NCBI GenBank assembly: GCA_905182715.1
Contig: CAJJCP010000006.1
Span: forward strand, 1 to 40,997
DNA: 40,997 nt
Direction of reading: 5' to 3'
DNA from: an uncultured Candidatus Poseidoniales archaeon
GTDB lineage: Archaea; Thermoplasmatota; Poseidoniia; Poseidoniales; Poseidoniaceae
Under the pieces are notes generated by a model that saw nothing but the letters and a program-made list of their open reading frames with translations, did no database searches and was not told the DNA's origin. Of this stretch, positions 15,905 through 24,577 are shown piece by piece. A program made the translations under genes and the position numbers. Positions within the stretch are counted from its first letter, which is position 1. Every line of letters starts with the position of its first letter.

Positions 15905-17950
15905 ATGATTCTAGAGAAAGTATCTCTTCAAAACTGGCAACCTTATTTCGGTAAGGGGAAAGACAGGCATGTATTTGATTTCACTACCAAGAAATCGAAT
16001 TTACGTAATTCTGCCATATTATACGGTGAAAATACACAAGGCAAATCTTCATTTTGGGAGGCAATTCGATTCGCCCTTCATGGTACAGTACCGATCACTC
16101 AAAATGCAGATAAGCCACTTATCTCATTCGAACTCGATGAACGCCCATTACTAAATGTAGAAGCTTATGAAGCTGGAGATTATTTGTGTAGTGCTGAATT
16201 GGAATTCAGCCATGACGGTAAAAAATACAATCTGACGCGAAGTTTTTACGAGAAACCCACAGTCACTCTGCCTCGAAATGACTATGAGATGACCAAAACG
16301 TTAGACATTAAAATCTCCTCAACTGGAAAACCAGTAACCGATCCACAAAAGTTTATCAATGATATTATCCCTGAAAACTTGTTAAATTTCTTTATGTTTG
16401 ACGGTGAAAGGATAGAAGACTACAAACAACTCCTTTGGGATACTGAAGAAATCGTTTTGGTTGATGATATTGAGAAAATCCTTCGCCTCACAATGTTTAC
16501 CGATGGAATTAGTGGATGTTACAAAATTGCTCGTTCTGTCAGAAGAGAGATTGTGGGTTATGATGCTAATATGGTTAAAGACGCGTCCAAACTGAGGAAA
16601 ATACGGTCGAAAAAGTCTGAACTTGATTCTGCGACTTCGGATTTTGAATTGGCAAAAAGCGGTCTTGATCAAAAAATCGATGATGAGGCAAATCTAGCAG
16701 CATGGCTTAGTGCGAATGATAAAGCACAGTTAGCCAATCAGATTATTGAATCATCCACAGCTCGGATAAAGGCAATCAAAATAGAAAAAGGTATTTTGAA
16801 GAATAAGCGTTCAAAGCTGATGAATAAATCGTGGACAGCGATTATGCAGACGACCATTAAAAATCAAATTAAAGCAATTCAACAGATTATAGATAGACAA
16901 TCGGGGGAGGGTCAGAAAATCATTCATCTTGGTCAACGAAATGACCACTTACGTTCTTTAATTGCTGGTGAAAAATGTAAAAGTTGCAACACACAATTGA
17001 AGTCCCCGTTACCAAAAGATGAGACACTATATCTCTCAGAAATTGAGGCGAATCAATCTGAGATCGAATCATTAACAGGAGCCAAGGCTTCTCCAGATCC
17101 TCATGATTTAATTACCCAAGAACGTTCATTAAGGGAGTTATTATCTGGAGTAGATTTGTCTGACCTCAAAGAAATTAATACCAAAATGAATTCACTTGAC
17201 GAAGAAACACGCATAGAGAAGCAGAAATTGGACAAGTCAACCGATTCAATAAACTCAACAAAAAGAAGCGAAGTTGCAACGAAACATCAGGAACGAATCA
17301 CTTTAATTGGAGAAATTGCAGTATTGAAAGGACTTGTATCGGATATCAAGGAATATTCTGAAGAATTAGAACGAGAGCATTCTGCCCTTGTGGGATCTGG
17401 TTCCGCAGGTCTGGGGAGTAAGACCGTCGCCCACAAAAAAGCCGAATTGAAAGTAAAATTACTTACTGGGCTTGACAAATTACTCGAACACACAAAGCTC
17501 CCGTTTAGAGAAAAAATGAAAACTCAAGTTGAAAAATACGCAACTGCTGTGTTTTTGCGGTGTACAAACATGAGGGATACATATGCCGGCCTCAAAATCG
17601 ACAATACTTTCAAAATTAACATCATCAAAAAAGATGGTAAAACAGATGCAGGTAGCAAAGGACAAATGGCGCTTGTCGCCTATTCAATGCTCGATGCGTT
17701 GACTCGATGTTCTTCCATCGAGTTTCCATTTATTATTGATACACCAGGTAGATCACTCGATTCTAAAAACATGCAACGTGTATTTGACCACATCTTCGAT
17801 TCAAATCGCCAAGTCATTTGTTTGCCAACACCTGCTGAATTAGATCCTGATACTGGCGATATCCGTTACGCAGCAAACGTAGCAGTGACTTATGGTTTGA
17901 AGAATAACAATAACCGTTCTACAGCAACGGAAAGAATACGAATTACATGA
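15905..17950 (+). CDS. DndD-like SMC/Rad50-type ATPase
   Basis: This 681-aa ABC-type ATPase has the SMC/Rad50/DndD layout. The Walker A motif is GENTQGKSS (41-49), unusual in having Thr-Gln where most have Gly-x-Gly. The segment NFFMFDGERIEDY closely matches the FFFDGE(K/R)I block of DndD proteins. Two coiled-coil arms flank a zinc-hook-like CKSC near residues 358-361. The ABC signature region GSKGQMALVAYSML and Walker B FIIDTPGRSLD close the protein. DndD belongs to DNA phosphorothioation systems, but no dndA, B, C or E is present, so the resemblance is at the ATPase level only. It overlaps the next gene by ATGA. Confidence 0.88.
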   Translation: MILEKVSLQNWQPYFGKGKDRHVFDFTTKKSNLRNSAILYGENTQGKSSFWEAIRFALHGTVPITQNADKPLISFELDERPLLNVEAYEAGDYLCSAELEFSHDGKKYNLTRSFYEKPTVTLPRNDYEMTKTLDIKISSTGKPVTDPQKFINDIIPENLLNFFMFDGERIEDYKQLLWDTEEIVLVDDIEKILRLTMFTDGISGCYKIARSVRREIVGYDANMVKDASKLRKIRSKKSELDSATSDFELAKSGLDQKIDDEANLAAWLSANDKAQLANQIIESSTARIKAIKIEKGILKNKRSKLMNKSWTAIMQTTIKNQIKAIQQIIDRQSGEGQKIIHLGQRNDHLRSLIAGEKCKSCNTQLKSPLPKDETLYLSEIEANQSEIESLTGAKASPDPHDLITQERSLRELLSGVDLSDLKEINTKMNSLDEETRIEKQKLDKSTDSINSTKRSEVATKHQERITLIGEIAVLKGLVSDIKEYSEELEREHSALVGSGSAGLGSKTVAHKKAELKVKLLTGLDKLLEHTKLPFREKMKTQVEKYATAVFLRCTNMRDTYAGLKIDNTFKINIIKKDGKTDAGSKGQMALVAYSMLDALTRCSSIEFPFIIDTPGRSLDSKNMQRVFDHIFDSNRQVICLPTPAELDPDTGDIRYAANVAVTYGLKNNNNRSTATERIRIT

Positions 17951-18387
17951 ACGGTGATATTATGAGTGAAGAAACGAAAGAAAGCGGTGGAGGAACACTC
18001 GCAGTTGCAGGCCATCTTAAGCACGTGGTAAATGATCTTAAGAAGCATCTTTTTCCAGAAGACTCCTTGGCTCGAGATGTCCATTTGTTCGCAATTTCAA
18101 TTGGGATTGAAAAGAATCAAACTTTACAGTTATCTGATTGGAAGAGGGGAGATGCCAAGGCAAAGTCGAATCCAGGGTCTCACATCAACACAATTCCTGA
18201 GCTTGAAGGATTGAAGGTTTTATTACAATACCGTGGTGATCTCGAAGATGGAGTCCAACTCAATACTGCGTTAAATGAATATCTCAACGGCGGGCTGACT
18301 TGGCTGAAAAGTGAAGAGATACACAAAGGTAGTATCGACATTTTAATCAAAAAGATGCCAAAACTGTTTGGCAGTGAAAAGGAATAA
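17947..18387 (+). CDS. Small dnd/defence-associated protein, end of cluster
   Basis: The 146-aa product begins in an ATGA overlap with the ATPase stop (an alternative ATG lies at 17962), so the two are translationally coupled. HLFAISIGIEKNQTLQL and LNEYLNGGLTWLKSEE recall small proteins associated with dnd-type clusters ('FxFAAxxGyxxxxxxx' followed by 'eYaNGGlexL'), but the match is weak and made by eye. There is no catalytic motif or membrane segment. It is probably a partner of the DndD-like ATPase. It is the last gene before the right-hand repeat of the island. Confidence 0.75.
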   Translation: MNGDIMSEETKESGGGTLAVAGHLKHVVNDLKKHLFPEDSLARDVHLFAISIGIEKNQTLQLSDWKRGDAKAKSNPGSHINTIPELEGLKVLLQYRGDLEDGVQLNTALNEYLNGGLTWLKSEEIHKGSIDILIKKMPKLFGSEKE

Positions 18388-18422
18388 AACTTCCATAATG
18401 AGAATATTTGAAATAGTCTTAG

Positions 18423-18433
18423 GACACACCGTG
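18423..18433. repeat. Candidate right attachment-site core (11-bp direct repeat)
   Basis: Second copy of GACACACCGTG, matching 9565-9575 in the same orientation. It lies 35 bases after the last island gene and 31 bases before the end of the Rieske oxygenase gene. A short hydrophobic open frame from 18401 crosses this point and is probably a chance or chimeric frame. Confidence 0.45.
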
Positions 18434-18464
18434 GGGACTGTCTTTTTGATTTTTTTCTTTATGT

Positions 18465-19373
18465 TCAATCAAAGAGTTGACTCAGCATCCGATGGAAATG
18501 GTGCACCCCTTGCTCTCGTGTTGGTGAATATCTTCCTCGATCATAGGCCTTTGAGGCCATGCCTTTCTGCACTTCTTCAATCACCCACTGGTCTTGATGC
18601 TCAACGGTATCGAGCACCGAACCCGCTCCTTGACTGGCGAGTTCTGCATCGCTGACATAACCGCGATAGAGGATTCTGCATTGCTTGTGCGAGACTGGAA
18701 TTACCACGTTAACCGATAATCCCCAGGGGTAGAAATTGAACATCATGTTCGGGAAGAGCCACAGATAGTACGCTGCAATATCTTGGCCTTCATCAGGATG
18801 GCCTTTGGGTAAATCGAACTTGACATCCCCCTCCATCGCCTTGCCAATTTGCAACACGCCGCCGTCAAACGTCTCTGTGACATAGCCTGAATAATCGAGA
18901 GCTTGATTGAGTTCAGGATGAACATAAGGGATGTGAAATCCTTCCAGGAAATTATCGACATAGAGCAACCAGTTCGCCTCAACACTGTGGTCGCGGTCTC
19001 GGCTTGCATCGTGCGTGAACGATTCTGGTTTGAGAAATCCGAGGCGTTCTTCGAGCATTGCCCACGGCAGGTCTGGCACTTCTTCTTGGGCGGTGAAATA
19101 CATCCCCATCCATTGCTTGAGTGGGAAATTCTTGAGATTGTCGGTATCGCTTGGGAAATCAATCGCTTGCTCAAACTCTGCCATGTGTCGGAAGGTTCCA
19201 TCGAGGTTGAAGGTACGGCCATGGTAACGGCATTGGAGGTTCTTCTTTGTGCATGGTTCAAGCGCCAAACGCATTCCTCGATGAGTGCAGACATTGGAAA
19301 GACATCGCGTCTCTTCACCTTGAATCAAGACCATCGATTCACCATTGACCGCTTCAATATGCTCCAAAGGCAA
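18465..19373 (-). CDS. Rieske non-heme iron oxygenase, main part
   Basis: This looks like the large subunit of an aromatic-ring or related Rieske oxygenase, which uses a [2Fe-2S] Rieske centre and a mononuclear iron to insert oxygen. The Rieske ligands are in NVCTHRGM and LQCRYHGRTF (C-x-H ... C-x2-H). The catalytic block DNFLEGFHIPYVHPEL carries the conserved D-x-x-x-x-x-H-x4-H pattern. The C-terminal domain is complete to LSQLFD. This frame lacks the family's N-terminal ~45 residues, which are encoded in the neighbouring frame upstream (next entry). The substrate cannot be told. A cupin gene precedes it on the same strand. Confidence 0.9.
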   Translation of the reverse strand: MPLEHIEAVNGESMVLIQGEETRCLSNVCTHRGMRLALEPCTKKNLQCRYHGRTFNLDGTFRHMAEFEQAIDFPSDTDNLKNFPLKQWMGMYFTAQEEVPDLPWAMLEERLGFLKPESFTHDASRDRDHSVEANWLLYVDNFLEGFHIPYVHPELNQALDYSGYVTETFDGGVLQIGKAMEGDVKFDLPKGHPDEGQDIAAYYLWLFPNMMFNFYPWGLSVNVVIPVSHKQCRILYRGYVSDAELASQGAGSVLDTVEHQDQWVIEEVQKGMASKAYDRGRYSPTREQGVHHFHRMLSQLFD

Positions 19374-19525
19374 GATGGTATCGGCCTCAAACTGCGATTG
19401 TGCGCAGCAAATTGCCAGCCAGAAAAGACGTGTTTGAGTCGCTCAAATTCTTCTGATTCAGTGTAGAATCGTGAAGGGAGCGTTCTGGCCACTCGAATGT
19501 CGGCATCAATCAATTGCTCCGACAT
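19325..19525 (-). CDS. N-terminal piece of the Rieske oxygenase, out of frame
   Basis: Starting at ATG 19525, this frame encodes MSEQLIDADIRVARTLPSRF, then a short acidic helix and SGWQFAAHN, the standard opening of Rieske oxygenases. From about 19404 on it is out of frame. The main frame upstream of 18465-19373 reads SQFEADTILPLEHIEAV, which continues the homology directly. One missing base near 19404-19408 (CACAATCGCAG on the minus strand) would join the two into a protein of about 353 aa. So this is one gene, 18465-19525, either mutated or mis-assembled. Confidence 0.7.
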   Translation of the reverse strand: MSEQLIDADIRVARTLPSRFYTESEEFERLKHVFSGWQFAAHNRSLRPIPSCLWSILKRSMVNRWS

Positions 19526-19565
19526 GATTCGCACATCTCGCAGGTGGTTTTGAGGGTTCGGGCAC

Positions 19566-19925
19566 TTATACCCAAACATCGTTTTCTGCGGTTAACTGCC
19601 CTTCTGCATCGCCCGTATTCACCACGCCTTGCGGCTCAACTAGCAAAACATGGCATTCTTCTGCAGCGTATGGTTTGTGCATGATTCCTTTTGGAACCAC
19701 ATACATTTCTCCTTCATTCAACGTGATGGTTTCATGCTTCATTTCGATGCACATCGAACCTTTGACTACGATGAAGACTTCATCGGTATCAACATGATTG
19801 TGCCAGACGAAATCGCCTTTCATTTTTGCTAGCTTGAACTGGTAATCATTCATTTCAGCGATGACCTTTGGTGTCCAGAATTCATCAACTAAACTCAACT
19901 TTTCCCCAATATTGACCTTGGCCAT
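19566..19925 (-). CDS. Cupin-domain protein
   Basis: A 119-aa single-domain cupin. Motif 1 is WHNHVDTDEVFIVVKGSMCIE (residues 41-61), with two His and a Glu for a metal site, and motif 2 is VPKGIMHKPYA with the fourth His ligand. Such small cupins are metal-dependent dioxygenases, isomerases or sugar/acid binders. Lying 40 bases upstream of the Rieske oxygenase on the same strand, it likely serves the same catabolic step or senses its substrate. Its ATG at 19925 begins MAKVNIGEKLSLV, typical of this group. Confidence 0.85.
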   Translation of the reverse strand: MAKVNIGEKLSLVDEFWTPKVIAEMNDYQFKLAKMKGDFVWHNHVDTDEVFIVVKGSMCIEMKHETITLNEGEMYVVPKGIMHKPYAAEECHVLLVEPQGVVNTGDAEGQLTAENDVWV

Positions 19926-19980
19926 GGACTACCGAAGACTGAGGCCCTCAAATGAATGTATTGAGCATCAATTGTTAAAT

Positions 19981-20604
19981 CTAGAAGAATTCATTTTTTA
20001 CTGTCATCACCGTTGATTTTAGCATAAAGAGCAGGGCGATTACCCCTATGAGCGGGAAGATCAAGAAGATAAAAATGAACAGGTCAACTCCCGCTAGGCC
20101 CGCCTCTAATACAGCCTCGTCATGAGCGTCTGGGTTCACATAAACAGTGACCTCCTTTTCAGGTGGATACTCGTCGTTACTCGCCCAAGAGCTACAACTC
20201 GAATCCTTGCTGAAACTCACTAAGTCACCATCATACGTCATATTGTCAATCGTATAGTTGTAGGTGACCCATAAGCAGTATGTATCTCCTCCTTCACCGC
20301 TTGAAGAAACGGTCACTCCACTATCGATAATGGTGCCGTCAGTAGCCGTCCAGTCCTCCGTCCCAAGGTCTGAAAGAACCGGTCCACCGATGAGTACAGT
20401 TGCAATGAGGGAGACACTGCACCAAATTATCGCAAAAACCCAGCCTCCAAGGAGGCCCCCAATCTTCGCTCCCCGAGTCCCAAATTCGGGGGGTTGGTTT
20501 GGCTTATCCCATGCCGTACAGCCTTCATCTTGGAGAGTGGTAATTACCGTATCCAATAATTTCTGTGCATCTCGAGTCGAACTGATTCTTTTCATTCCAC
20601 TCAA
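19981..20604 (-). CDS. DUF3592-type membrane protein
   Basis: A 207-aa protein with a transmembrane helix near residue 50-75 (GGWVFAIIWCSVSLIATVLI) and another at the C-terminus (LFIFIFLIFPLIGVIALLFM). The external domain between them carries TATDGTIIDSGVTVS, YCLWVTYNYTIDNMTYDGD, and KEVTVYVNPDAHDEAVLEAG, the hallmark pattern of DUF3592. Function of the family is unknown. The N-terminal 50 residues are cytosolic and carry a GTRGAKIGG turn. It follows the 73-aa acidic protein by 13 bases and is probably co-transcribed. Confidence 0.8.
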   Translation of the reverse strand: MSGMKRISSTRDAQKLLDTVITTLQDEGCTAWDKPNQPPEFGTRGAKIGGLLGGWVFAIIWCSVSLIATVLIGGPVLSDLGTEDWTATDGTIIDSGVTVSSSGEGGDTYCLWVTYNYTIDNMTYDGDLVSFSKDSSCSSWASNDEYPPEKEVTVYVNPDAHDEAVLEAGLAGVDLFIFIFLIFPLIGVIALLFMLKSTVMTVKNEFF

Positions 20605-20617
20605 CTGTTTGAACTCT

Positions 20618-20839
20618 TCAAGAGCTTTTTTCTTCAGAAGCTAAGCGGTTTTGGTTATACCAATCGACAATTTCGTGTGCATCATTGTCACTGTCCCAAG
20701 TATCGACTGGGAAATCTGCCAAATCCACTTCTATTTTTGGAACAGGAGTTGTAACCTTTCTTTGAGAATCGTCTTCTTTCGCTCGTTCTGCTGACTCATC
20801 CTTTTCGTTAAGTTTAACATCCCAGAAATTGTCCGACAT
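20618..20839 (-). CDS. Small acidic hypothetical protein
   Basis: A 73-aa hydrophilic protein starting MSDNFWDVKLNEKDESAERA, with no recognised domain. It is rich in Asp and Glu and ends DWYNQNRLASEEKSS. The start at 20839 is chosen because the longer frame runs antiparallel through the aldo/keto reductase gene. It precedes the DUF3592 gene by 13 bases and probably forms an operon with it. Confidence 0.5.
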   Translation of the reverse strand: MSDNFWDVKLNEKDESAERAKEDDSQRKVTTPVPKIEVDLADFPVDTWDSDNDAHEIVDWYNQNRLASEEKSS

Positions 20840-20906
20840 AAACGAACCCTCAGAGAGCACACTTTTGTTCTTTTTCCCAGCAACTGCGCTGAACCGACCG
20901 GCTTGT

Positions 20907-21743
20907 TTACAATTCCGTGGTTGGGTCCCAACCTGAAACATAGTTCTCTTCCAGTGCCATGATGGCTTCCATTTCACTTGAAATGTCAACGTTGAGTGAA
21001 GCGATGTTCTCAATGATCCGCTTTGGATTGCTCGACTTGGGAATCGTAATGCATCCTTGGTCATAACAGAACTTGATGGCAACTTGGGCAGGCGTACAGT
21101 TGAGTCGTGTGGCGATTTCTGCAAGTCGGGGGTCATCGACTTTCTCGCCGCGTGCAAGTGGAGAGTAAGCCATTAATCGAGCCCCTGCGTCTTCTGTGGC
21201 TTGCTTGAGATGAGGTCGTTGTAGCCAAGGATTGTACTCGACTTGATTGACACTTGGCATGTAATTTGCATATTTTTTCATCGCATCCAAATGTGCAACG
21301 CCATAGTTGGAAACGCCGATAGATTTGACCCATCCTTGCTCAAGGCAGTATTCCATCGCTTTCCAAACGGGTGCGCGGTGTTCAGGATCAAGAGGCGGTG
21401 CATGGACCAAATAGAGGTCGATGTATTCGGTATCAAGAAGTTCGAGCGATTTCTTACATTGCTCAATGGTTTCTTCATACCCAACAGCATCTCCACGGCG
21501 AATTTTGGTCGTGATGAAGACTGAAGAGCGCTCAACACCCGTTTCTTTGAGGGCCCGCCCAACGTCACGTTCATTCTGATACATGCTTGCAGTATCGATG
21601 TGCGTATAGCCCGCCTTGAACGCAGCCAAGATCGAAGATTTGCATTCTCCACCATCCGACATCAAAAAGACGCCAAGACCAAATTGTGGGATTTCAGTGG
21701 GATAGGCTTCCTTGCCTTCCGGTGTTTGATGACTGATGTGCAT
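20907..21743 (-). CDS. Aldo/keto reductase
   Basis: This NAD(P)H-dependent oxidoreductase has the (alpha/beta)8 aldo/keto reductase fold. The catalytic tetrad is visible: Asp and Tyr in HIDTASMYQNE, Lys in FITTKI, and His in LYLVHAPP. GVSNYGVAHLD and VNQVEYNPWLQ are the conserved inner strands, and CITIPKSSNPKRIIENI is the cofactor 2'-phosphate/adenine loop with the usual K-S-x-x-x-x-R. The start at 21743 (MHISHQTPEGK) is favoured; a further 17 codons upstream are open. It is probably a general reductase of small aldehydes or ketones. Confidence 0.93.
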   Translation of the reverse strand: MHISHQTPEGKEAYPTEIPQFGLGVFLMSDGGECKSSILAAFKAGYTHIDTASMYQNERDVGRALKETGVERSSVFITTKIRRGDAVGYEETIEQCKKSLELLDTEYIDLYLVHAPPLDPEHRAPVWKAMEYCLEQGWVKSIGVSNYGVAHLDAMKKYANYMPSVNQVEYNPWLQRPHLKQATEDAGARLMAYSPLARGEKVDDPRLAEIATRLNCTPAQVAIKFCYDQGCITIPKSSNPKRIIENIASLNVDISSEMEAIMALEENYVSGWDPTTEL

Positions 21744-21826
21744 ATCTCGGCCAAAAGGTGGAGATTGATGAATCCGCCGATTCATTCGACTCAAGTTCGA
21801 GGTGGGGGGTTCAGCACACTGTTGAC

Positions 21827-22480
21827 TTATTCCGCTTCGAGTAGATCTGAATCTGTTGAACTCCGAACAATCAGCAGACCCAGAAGCAATACAGCGGCAC
21901 CCCCGGTACCAACCGCAACATATAGCAAAACCTCTTCGGGAGTCAACGGTTCATCTGTGTCGGAACTTTCAACAGATTGCTCTTCTTTATTGACACCAAA
22001 ACTACTACCGATTTGAGGAGCAGTTGAAGCGTTATGGCTGTCCATGTCTTTGAACAGGCGGATGGTAGCATTGACAGATGTACCGTCCTCACGAAGGTCT
22101 TGGTATGCATAATCGCCTTCAGTCCAGTTGATATCGAATTCAAGGACAAAACTTGTTGTGCAGTTTGGTTCGATTTTACTGTTATTTTCATCAGTCTCGC
22201 AATAAGCGTGAAGTTCTCCAGAATCCCAGTCAAAGGTTCCGTTGTACAAACCGTCTCCATCATGATCGTACACCAAGCGATGGGTGAGATTCGAAGCATT
22301 GTCAGTGTTATACCAGATGATTGAATCGTTATGGAAGATCTCTGGTGCAGTCTGTGAAAAGCCATCTTCTTTTACGAGGACGGTAAACGAATTTGCTGTG
22401 TGCGCACTTGACTGCAGTGGAGTGACTACGACAGCAGCCAAGAGGACGAAAAGAAGAACGGGCAAAGCCATGCGTCGCAT
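21827..22480 (-). CDS. Secreted, C-terminally anchored cupredoxin-like protein
   Basis: A signal peptide (MRRMALPVLLFVLLAAVVVT) is followed by a domain of about 120 residues beginning NSFTVLVKEDGFSQTAPEIF. It continues with SIIWYNTDNASNLTHRLVYD and a Cys/Tyr-containing stretch ending FDINWTEGDYAYQDL, an arrangement like plastocyanin-type cupredoxins or related exported beta-sandwiches. A Ser/Asp-rich spacer leads to a C-terminal helix VLLYVAVGTGGAAVLLLGLLI. Copper binding is not certain because the His-Cys-His set is incomplete by eye. ATG 22480 puts the signal peptide at the N-terminus; TTTATC about 22 bases upstream may be its TATA box. Confidence 0.65.
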   Translation of the reverse strand: MRRMALPVLLFVLLAAVVVTPLQSSAHTANSFTVLVKEDGFSQTAPEIFHNDSIIWYNTDNASNLTHRLVYDHDGDGLYNGTFDWDSGELHAYCETDENNSKIEPNCTTSFVLEFDINWTEGDYAYQDLREDGTSVNATIRLFKDMDSHNASTAPQIGSSFGVNKEEQSVESSDTDEPLTPEEVLLYVAVGTGGAAVLLLGLLIVRSSTDSDLLEAE

Positions 22481-22561
22481 AACAAAAGGTCGGGCCACAG
22501 ATAGATAAATCATCCCATGTGATGGGCGAATTGAAATACAACCCCTTGTTGAAACCTACCT

Positions 22562-24568
22562 ATGAAATCCAATCTACTGTTCATAAATCGCGATGCAGCG
22601 GACAGAATTATCACGTATGCTTTCGTTGGTTTGGTGACCATATGCCTGCTTTCTGCAACAGCATATCTTGCCCTTGGTGGAGAAAAAAATGCAGATGAAG
22701 CCGATACAGCTACTGCGTGGGTCGACCCTGTTGTTGAAATTGAAGACGAACAGCACAGCCACACCGACCTCTTAGCCCACCGGTTGAAAACCGACAACAT
22801 GGAACTCATCGACTATCATAATCTCAACTGCGACGGCAACGTTGCTCCGCCAGCCGAACTTGACAACGTCGCAGGACGGCCTTGTTTCCCAGAATACAAG
22901 AACATCGGACCGACACCTGGTGATTCTTCTGAGATCTCAATTGAAGGCAATTTCATGGAAGATTGCGTCAAGAACCCTGACGGGTCCGGTGGATGCTACG
23001 CCTATGTTTCTTCGTACAACCAATTCGAAATTTTGGACATCTCGGAACCAAACAACATTGTCCTCCTCTCGACCTACTACGCCGAAATTGGTCGAATGAT
23101 TGACATCAAGGTCACACCAGATAACAACTGGGTGCTGGTCAATCACGAATTGACAAACAGTGACCTTGACCCAATCCCAAATGACGATGACGCCAACAGC
23201 GGTGCAAACCGACTCGATGTCATCTCTGTGGTCAACAAGAATGAACCAATCAAGGTCGCTGAATGGAACAATCCCCCCGCAGGATTCCACAATCAAGACA
23301 TGCACGTGGACTGCGAGTGGGAACCAACAAACCCTCTATGGTCCATTGAAGAGTGCCACCTGTTCCTCTACGGTGCAGACCCCTATCCAGAAATGGTCGA
23401 AGGTGATTCTGGAACCTTTTACAAAGGCACACAAATCTTCTACGTCCCTCTCGGTTTTGAATCATGGATTGATCCAACTGCAACAGACGAAGAGCAAAAC
23501 AACAGCCGCCAAATCCTTCGCTGGGGAGGATATTCTCCAGAACCAGAAACAACCTGCGGTGGCTCGATTTTCAACCACGATAACGTGTTCCATATCCATC
23601 CAATCACCGGACAGAAACTCCTCTACATTTCCTACTGGGATGCAGGACTAAGAATCGTCGATGTCTCGAACCCTCCTGAAGTTCCTGACCCAGAAGGCAT
23701 CAGCTGGCCACAGGACAACGAAGTTGGTCGATGGCTTGGATGCCCGAGCGCTGACGATGGCTGGTACGGCCCTGACGGTGGTGGCCATGCCAACATGTCC
23801 TCCGAAGAATGGGGCGGCAGCAGCGGCGCCCTCAACGGTAACGGCTGGATCCACTACGCGGTTCCTTACGATCACTTGTTGTGCAACGGAGCCAAGGACA
23901 CCGACCCAATGGAAACATGGGATGTTGAATGCGGTACAGGACCAAACGACGCTGAATTCGGCATCAACTGGCGCCACTTGACCATGATCGCACCAGAGTA
24001 CGGCACCAACACCAACCACACCGGTTACATTTGGACCATTGACACCACCGATCCTGCCAAGCCGTTCTTGATGAGCAAGTGGAAGCTTCCCGGTTCAAGC
24101 ATCTTGCCTGACGGTAGCGAACACCCTCACCACTACATCCCAGGTGGCTATATTTACAGCCCTCACAACGGAGACACTGGAACTCACGGTAACGTCTACT
24201 GGACGCACTACCACGCAGGAAACTGGGTCACTGACCACAGCGATATTTGGCAAGACCTCGAGTGGGTTGATGGCACTCCAGCCCCTGAAATCGGCTACCC
24301 TGCTATTGCTAAGATGTCTGAAACCAAGACGTTGGGATACTACCTTCCTTCAGGCCCAACTTGGATTGACGACCCTACAACGACCTTAGGCTACGATATG
24401 GCTGATTGTTGGGCTTCGTGTATGATTCCATTCGACTGGGGCCTTCAATACGACCCTCGAGGCTATCTGTTCATTTCAGAGATGGTCACCGGTGTCTATG
24501 TGGTACAAATGGAGGAGGACAAGAATCCGAACTTTGTCTATCCACCTCTTTACCCAAGTGACGATTGA
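22562..24568 (+). CDS. Membrane-anchored LVIVD-repeat beta-propeller protein
   Basis: This 668-aa protein has an N-terminal membrane anchor (about 16-38, IITYAFVGLVTICLLSATAY) and a large external domain. Repeats typical of LVIVD propellers are seen: YNQFEILDISEPNNIVLLST, NRLDVISVVNKNEPIKVAEW, AGLRIVDVSNPPEV and YIWTIDTTDPAKPFLMSKWK. Each blade carries the [L/I]xV-x-[D/N]-x-[S/T]-x-P core. Numerous Cys pairs suggest disulfides, and His-rich stretches (HPHHYIPGGY, THYHAGNW) may bind metal. Function is unknown; cell-surface binding or an enzymatic role are both possible. A GC-rich repeat follows its stop codon by 10 bases. Confidence 0.8.
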   Translation: MKSNLLFINRDAADRIITYAFVGLVTICLLSATAYLALGGEKNADEADTATAWVDPVVEIEDEQHSHTDLLAHRLKTDNMELIDYHNLNCDGNVAPPAELDNVAGRPCFPEYKNIGPTPGDSSEISIEGNFMEDCVKNPDGSGGCYAYVSSYNQFEILDISEPNNIVLLSTYYAEIGRMIDIKVTPDNNWVLVNHELTNSDLDPIPNDDDANSGANRLDVISVVNKNEPIKVAEWNNPPAGFHNQDMHVDCEWEPTNPLWSIEECHLFLYGADPYPEMVEGDSGTFYKGTQIFYVPLGFESWIDPTATDEEQNNSRQILRWGGYSPEPETTCGGSIFNHDNVFHIHPITGQKLLYISYWDAGLRIVDVSNPPEVPDPEGISWPQDNEVGRWLGCPSADDGWYGPDGGGHANMSSEEWGGSSGALNGNGWIHYAVPYDHLLCNGAKDTDPMETWDVECGTGPNDAEFGINWRHLTMIAPEYGTNTNHTGYIWTIDTTDPAKPFLMSKWKLPGSSILPDGSEHPHHYIPGGYIYSPHNGDTGTHGNVYWTHYHAGNWVTDHSDIWQDLEWVDGTPAPEIGYPAIAKMSETKTLGYYLPSGPTWIDDPTTTLGYDMADCWASCMIPFDWGLQYDPRGYLFISEMVTGVYVVQMEEDKNPNFVYPPLYPSDD

Positions 24569-24577
24569 TTGAACACA

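Noticed and set aside
15905-17950. Assignment of the cluster to a classical Dnd phosphorothioation system
   Set aside because: Only the ATPase resembles DndD; cysteine desulfurase, DndC-type reductase, DndB and DndE are absent.
18401-18655. Hydrophobic frame beginning MRIFEIVLGHTVGTVF at the island's right edge
   Set aside because: It crosses the candidate attachment core and runs antiparallel through the Rieske gene; the hydrophobic part is only about 20 residues.
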